Shown here: positions 61,323-64,000 of the stretch, piece after piece
Numbering within the stretch: position 1 is the stretch's first letter
Layout: the number at the start of each line of letters is the position of its first letter
Origin: JAGWAJ01 sp965215155
GTDB taxonomy: Bacteria > Acidobacteriota > Vicinamibacteria > Vicinamibacterales > UBA8438
NCBI GenBank assembly: GCA_965215155.1
Contig: CBDCCY010000002.1
Span: 186,001-250,000 of the forward strand
DNA length: 64,000 nucleotides
Direction: 5' to 3'
Program-made: the position numbers and the translations under genes
The notes under the pieces: model-generated
Seen by the model: the letters and a program-made list of their open reading frames with translations, nothing else
What the model was told of the DNA's origin: nothing
Database searches by the model: none

Positions 61323-63998
61323 CTACCCCCTTCCTCGACCGAGATCCACCGCCGCCTCGCCGCGCGCCGGCGCCGTGCCGCGCTCGCGGGCGAGGCCCTC
61401 CTGCCGCACCTCGCGCCGGGGCTTCTCGCCGAAGCTGTGCCGGGCGATGAAGTCCACCTGGTGGTCGACCTCCTTGTGCCTCTCGAGCTGCTCGCGCCCG
61501 AGCGTGGTCTCCAGGCACTGCTGCACCCGGACGCCCACTTCCTGGACGAGCGCGTTCCCGCGGCGGAGCAGCTCGTCGCTCACGCGCCCCGGGCCGATGC
61601 CGCAGGCCTCCTCCGGCGGCTGGTACGTCGCGTCGAGGCGCTCGGCCATCGACGACGCGAGCATGCCGGAGAGGACGACGGCCTCGCGGTTGCCCGGCGC
61701 CATCGTGGGGTTGCGCCCCACGACGATCGCCTTTGCGGCCCCGTAGATGAGGGCCGACTGCCGCTGCTCGTCGTCGAGACCCTCGGGGACCTCCACCGCG
61801 AGGTCCTTCCCGACCCGCAGGCGGGCATCCGAACCGTGCCGGATCCGGCCGCCCGAAACGAGCAGCATCGCCTTCACGCCGTCGGCCGGGCCGCCCGGTT
61901 GCGGCACCCCGTCGGCGTGAGTCCGCGATCCGTCGAACAGCCACGTGCGCCCGTCGAACGACTGCGCGCCCCTGCCCTGCCACGGCCGCGCCCACACCCG
62001 GACGCCGCCCTCACGCACCCGCTCGCGGAGGAGATCGAAGTCCCTGTCCCCCGACCGCCGGGCCTCCGCTGCGCGGTCCCTCTCACGCGAGCACGCTTCG
62101 GTGATCGCCAGGTGGCGATCGGCGTGGAGGGCCTTGAGCATCTCCGGGACTTCACCCCTCCGGCCGCGGCAGTCGGCCCACCGATCGAGCCGGGTCGCCC
62201 GCGCCGCTGCCGACGTCGCCGCCGTCAGCTCGGCGCCGCGCTGGCGCCGGTTGAGCTCCTCGGCGACCTGCACCAGGCGCCGGGGGTCGGACGACCGCGC
62301 CCCGTCGGCCAGCGAACCCGCCGCGCCGGCCGCGATCGCCCGCGCCGCGCCCCGGGACGAGGCCGCGGCCACGGCGATCGGATCCGCCCCGGCCCGCACG
62401 AGCCCCGCCATCAGGTGACGGCTGCCGCCGAGAACGAGGCCGGCCGCCTTCAGGCGTCCGGCGCCGCCGGACGTGCCCCAGGCGAGGACGCGCGACGAGA
62501 CGGCGGCCGCGACCTTCCCGCGGCGGGTCCGGGCGAGCTGCAGCACGCGGTCGAAACCCTGCGCGCGCCGCCCCAGCAGGCTCCGCACGGCCCCGCGCGG
62601 CGCGCCCGGCACGACGGCGCGGTCCGGACCCGCCTCCGGGACCACCGATCGCCCGCGCATCCGATCCAGCCACGCGCGGCCCTCCACGCTGAGCTCCTGG
62701 CCGCCGAGGTCCCCATCGCTCGGGAGCGCCGGCGGCACCCGGCCGAGCCTCGCGTCGATCTCGACGCGGCAGGCGGCCCCGTACGGCTGCGCGAGCGCCG
62801 CGGCCGCCTCGGCGCACGGCCCGGACCGGAGCGCCGCCCGCCCCGGCGCGAACGCGCGCTCGTCGCCGTCGGCCCCGGACGCGTCCTCGCGGCAGCGGGC
62901 CAGGTGGCGCGCCAGCAGGTCGCCCGCCAGCGTCCGGAGGGGAGAGTCGGCGGGGACCGGCGCACCGCGCTTCCGGCAATCGGCGTCTCGCAGCCCGGCG
63001 CACAGGCCCACGAGGACCGGATCGCACCGCACGGTCTCGAGCGCCGCCTGCCGCAACGGCGACCGCTCCAACGAACGCGCCATCTCGACCATCGACTCGG
63101 GACCCCGTGCCGCGGCCACCATCAACGATGCCTGCTTGACGTGCCCGAGGGCGACGGCCCGCGGCGTCCCGACGAAATCGGCCCGGGCGTCCCGCGCGGC
63201 CGACGCCGGGGCGGCACCGCCGGCGGCGTCCTGACCCGGAGCAGCCGGCGGGACCACGACCCTCGACGAGAGGCCGGCGAACTCCGGAGCGCCGCCGAGA
63301 ACGCCGTGGACCTCGCGGATCGCTTCCTTCCGGGACGCGTCGACCTCCGCACGGAACTGCTCGCGGGCGGCGTCGACCGCGCTCTTCGGCGACCCGGCCG
63401 GCGCCACCTCGCCGTGTCCGGAACGCGAGCCGCCCGCCATCCGGTAGCCGTCCCCGAGGGTCTCGCGGACCTCCTTGAGAACGCGGTCGCGGACACCCTC
63501 GATCTCCTCGCGGAAGGCGCGCCGGCCGCCCTCCAGCTCCTCGCCGAGGCGCCGGCCGAGCGCGGCCGGATCCCGCTCGCCCAGGAGTCGGTCGAGACGC
63601 TCGTCGAACCTCTGGACGGCCTTCTGGACGGCGGTGTCGAAGCAATCGACGATGTACTTGCAGACCGCCCTGTCCGGCTGGTCGGCGGCGCCCGCCAGAC
63701 GTCTGGCGAGGCTGTCCTCCTCGTCGTCGCGGGACCGGCGCCGGGAATCGGGATCGGCATCCGACTCGCGGGACCCCGCAGTGGGCTCCCGGTGAGCGGC
63801 GCTGGCCGGCCGCGCCGGCCGGACGGGGTCGTTCTCCCCGCCGCGAGAGCGTCGCGCAGCGGAGGGGTCGCCATCGGATGCCATCGGCCGCTGAGACCGG
63901 GTGGACGCACGCTCCTCCCCGACGCCGGCGGCCACGCCCTTCTCCGCGCGTCGGCGACCGTCGCGCTCACGATCCGCGTCCGTATCCACCAAGTCCAT
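61323..63998 (-). CDS. Large coiled-coil/helical protein of unknown function
   Basis: At least 891 residues; ATG 63998 is two bases from the window edge, so the true start may be further upstream. Residues 1-100 are charged and disordered, about 120-240 form a coiled coil (FREEIEGVRDRVLKEVRETL), and the middle is Ala/Arg-rich helical. The C-terminal 250 residues look folded (RVWARPWQGRGAQSFDGRTW, GMLASSMAERLDATYQPPEE). No family is recognised. It ends 6 bases before the secreted protein's start, so the two are coupled. Confidence 0.65.
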   Translation of the reverse strand: MDLVDTDADRERDGRRRAEKGVAAGVGEERASTRSQRPMASDGDPSAARRSRGGENDPVRPARPASAAHREPTAGSRESDADPDSRRRSRDDEEDSLARRLAGAADQPDRAVCKYIVDCFDTAVQKAVQRFDERLDRLLGERDPAALGRRLGEELEGGRRAFREEIEGVRDRVLKEVRETLGDGYRMAGGSRSGHGEVAPAGSPKSAVDAAREQFRAEVDASRKEAIREVHGVLGGAPEFAGLSSRVVVPPAAPGQDAAGGAAPASAARDARADFVGTPRAVALGHVKQASLMVAAARGPESMVEMARSLERSPLRQAALETVRCDPVLVGLCAGLRDADCRKRGAPVPADSPLRTLAGDLLARHLARCREDASGADGDERAFAPGRAALRSGPCAEAAAALAQPYGAACRVEIDARLGRVPPALPSDGDLGGQELSVEGRAWLDRMRGRSVVPEAGPDRAVVPGAPRGAVRSLLGRRAQGFDRVLQLARTRRGKVAAAVSSRVLAWGTSGGAGRLKAAGLVLGGSRHLMAGLVRAGADPIAVAAASSRGAARAIAAGAAGSLADGARSSDPRRLVQVAEELNRRQRGAELTAATSAAARATRLDRWADCRGRRGEVPEMLKALHADRHLAITEACSRERDRAAEARRSGDRDFDLLRERVREGGVRVWARPWQGRGAQSFDGRTWLFDGSRTHADGVPQPGGPADGVKAMLLVSGGRIRHGSDARLRVGKDLAVEVPEGLDDEQRQSALIYGAAKAIVVGRNPTMAPGNREAVVLSGMLASSMAERLDATYQPPEEACGIGPGRVSDELLRRGNALVQEVGVRVQQCLETTLGREQLERHKEVDHQVDFIARHSFGEKPRREVRQEGLARERGTAPARGEAAVDLGRGRG

Positions 63999-64000
63999 CC

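Overview
The window is GC-rich and gene-dense. It joins a chromosomal housekeeping block to a large, insertion-riddled accessory region. Gene content (zapA, 6S RNA, rny and thiL in a row, a one-piece tmRNA, RNase Y, group II introns, remnants of large Ig-like repeat proteins) suits a Gram-negative-type bacterium, with Acidobacteriota (Vicinamibacteria-like) as my best guess. No rRNA or marker alignment is available to prove this.

Bases 1-14800 are mostly core. They hold the 3' end of zapA, a 6S RNA, rny (RNase Y) and thiL, followed by two tandem copies of a hairpin repeat. A two-gene AAA ATPase/DUF4276 module lies on the minus strand. Its ATPase gene is split after codon 28 by a group II intron (7496-5507) carrying its own reverse transcriptase. 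Next come a heterodimeric ABC exporter pair, an MltD-like LysM murein transglycosylase, a coiled-coil/GAF-like protein and the tmRNA gene ssrA (14427-14780), a classic integration site.

Bases 14800-35000 are an accessory island. A decayed repeat-protein pseudogene follows ssrA. Then an XRE repressor and an ImmA/IrrE metallopeptidase diverge from a four-gene ubiquitin-like conjugation operon: Ubl with a C-terminal GGGV, E2, JAMM/JAB isopeptidase, and E1/ThiF. The order matches the bacterial ISG15-like (Bil) type of antiphage operon. E2 and E1 each carry a one-base frameshift. An IS66 element (8-bp duplication GGTCCTGT) sits five codons before the original JAB stop and itself contains a complete recombinase-in-trio (RIT) element. 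Downstream are IS630 copy 1, a second group II intron with an IS110/IS1111 element nested in it, an IS5/IS1182-type IS, IS630 copy 2, an MBL-fold hydrolase/4-TM membrane protein pair (broken), and a HigBA-type toxin-antitoxin pair.

Bases 35000-64000 look like the backbone of an integrative conjugative element or plasmid. On the plus strand lie radC, a PAPS-reductase-like gene split by IS630 copy 3, a multi-SLOG protein, Phd/PIN and HigBA toxin-antitoxin modules, DUF4326, two paralogous ParB-like proteins, many short unknown genes with coupled stops and starts, and a very large methyltransferase/strawberry-notch-type helicase fusion. IS630 copy 4 truncates that last gene and also truncates an opposing minus-strand operon (RHH regulator, zinc-finger protein, secreted protein, large coiled-coil protein). 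The mismatched flanks suggest a deletion or rearrangement through IS630 copies.
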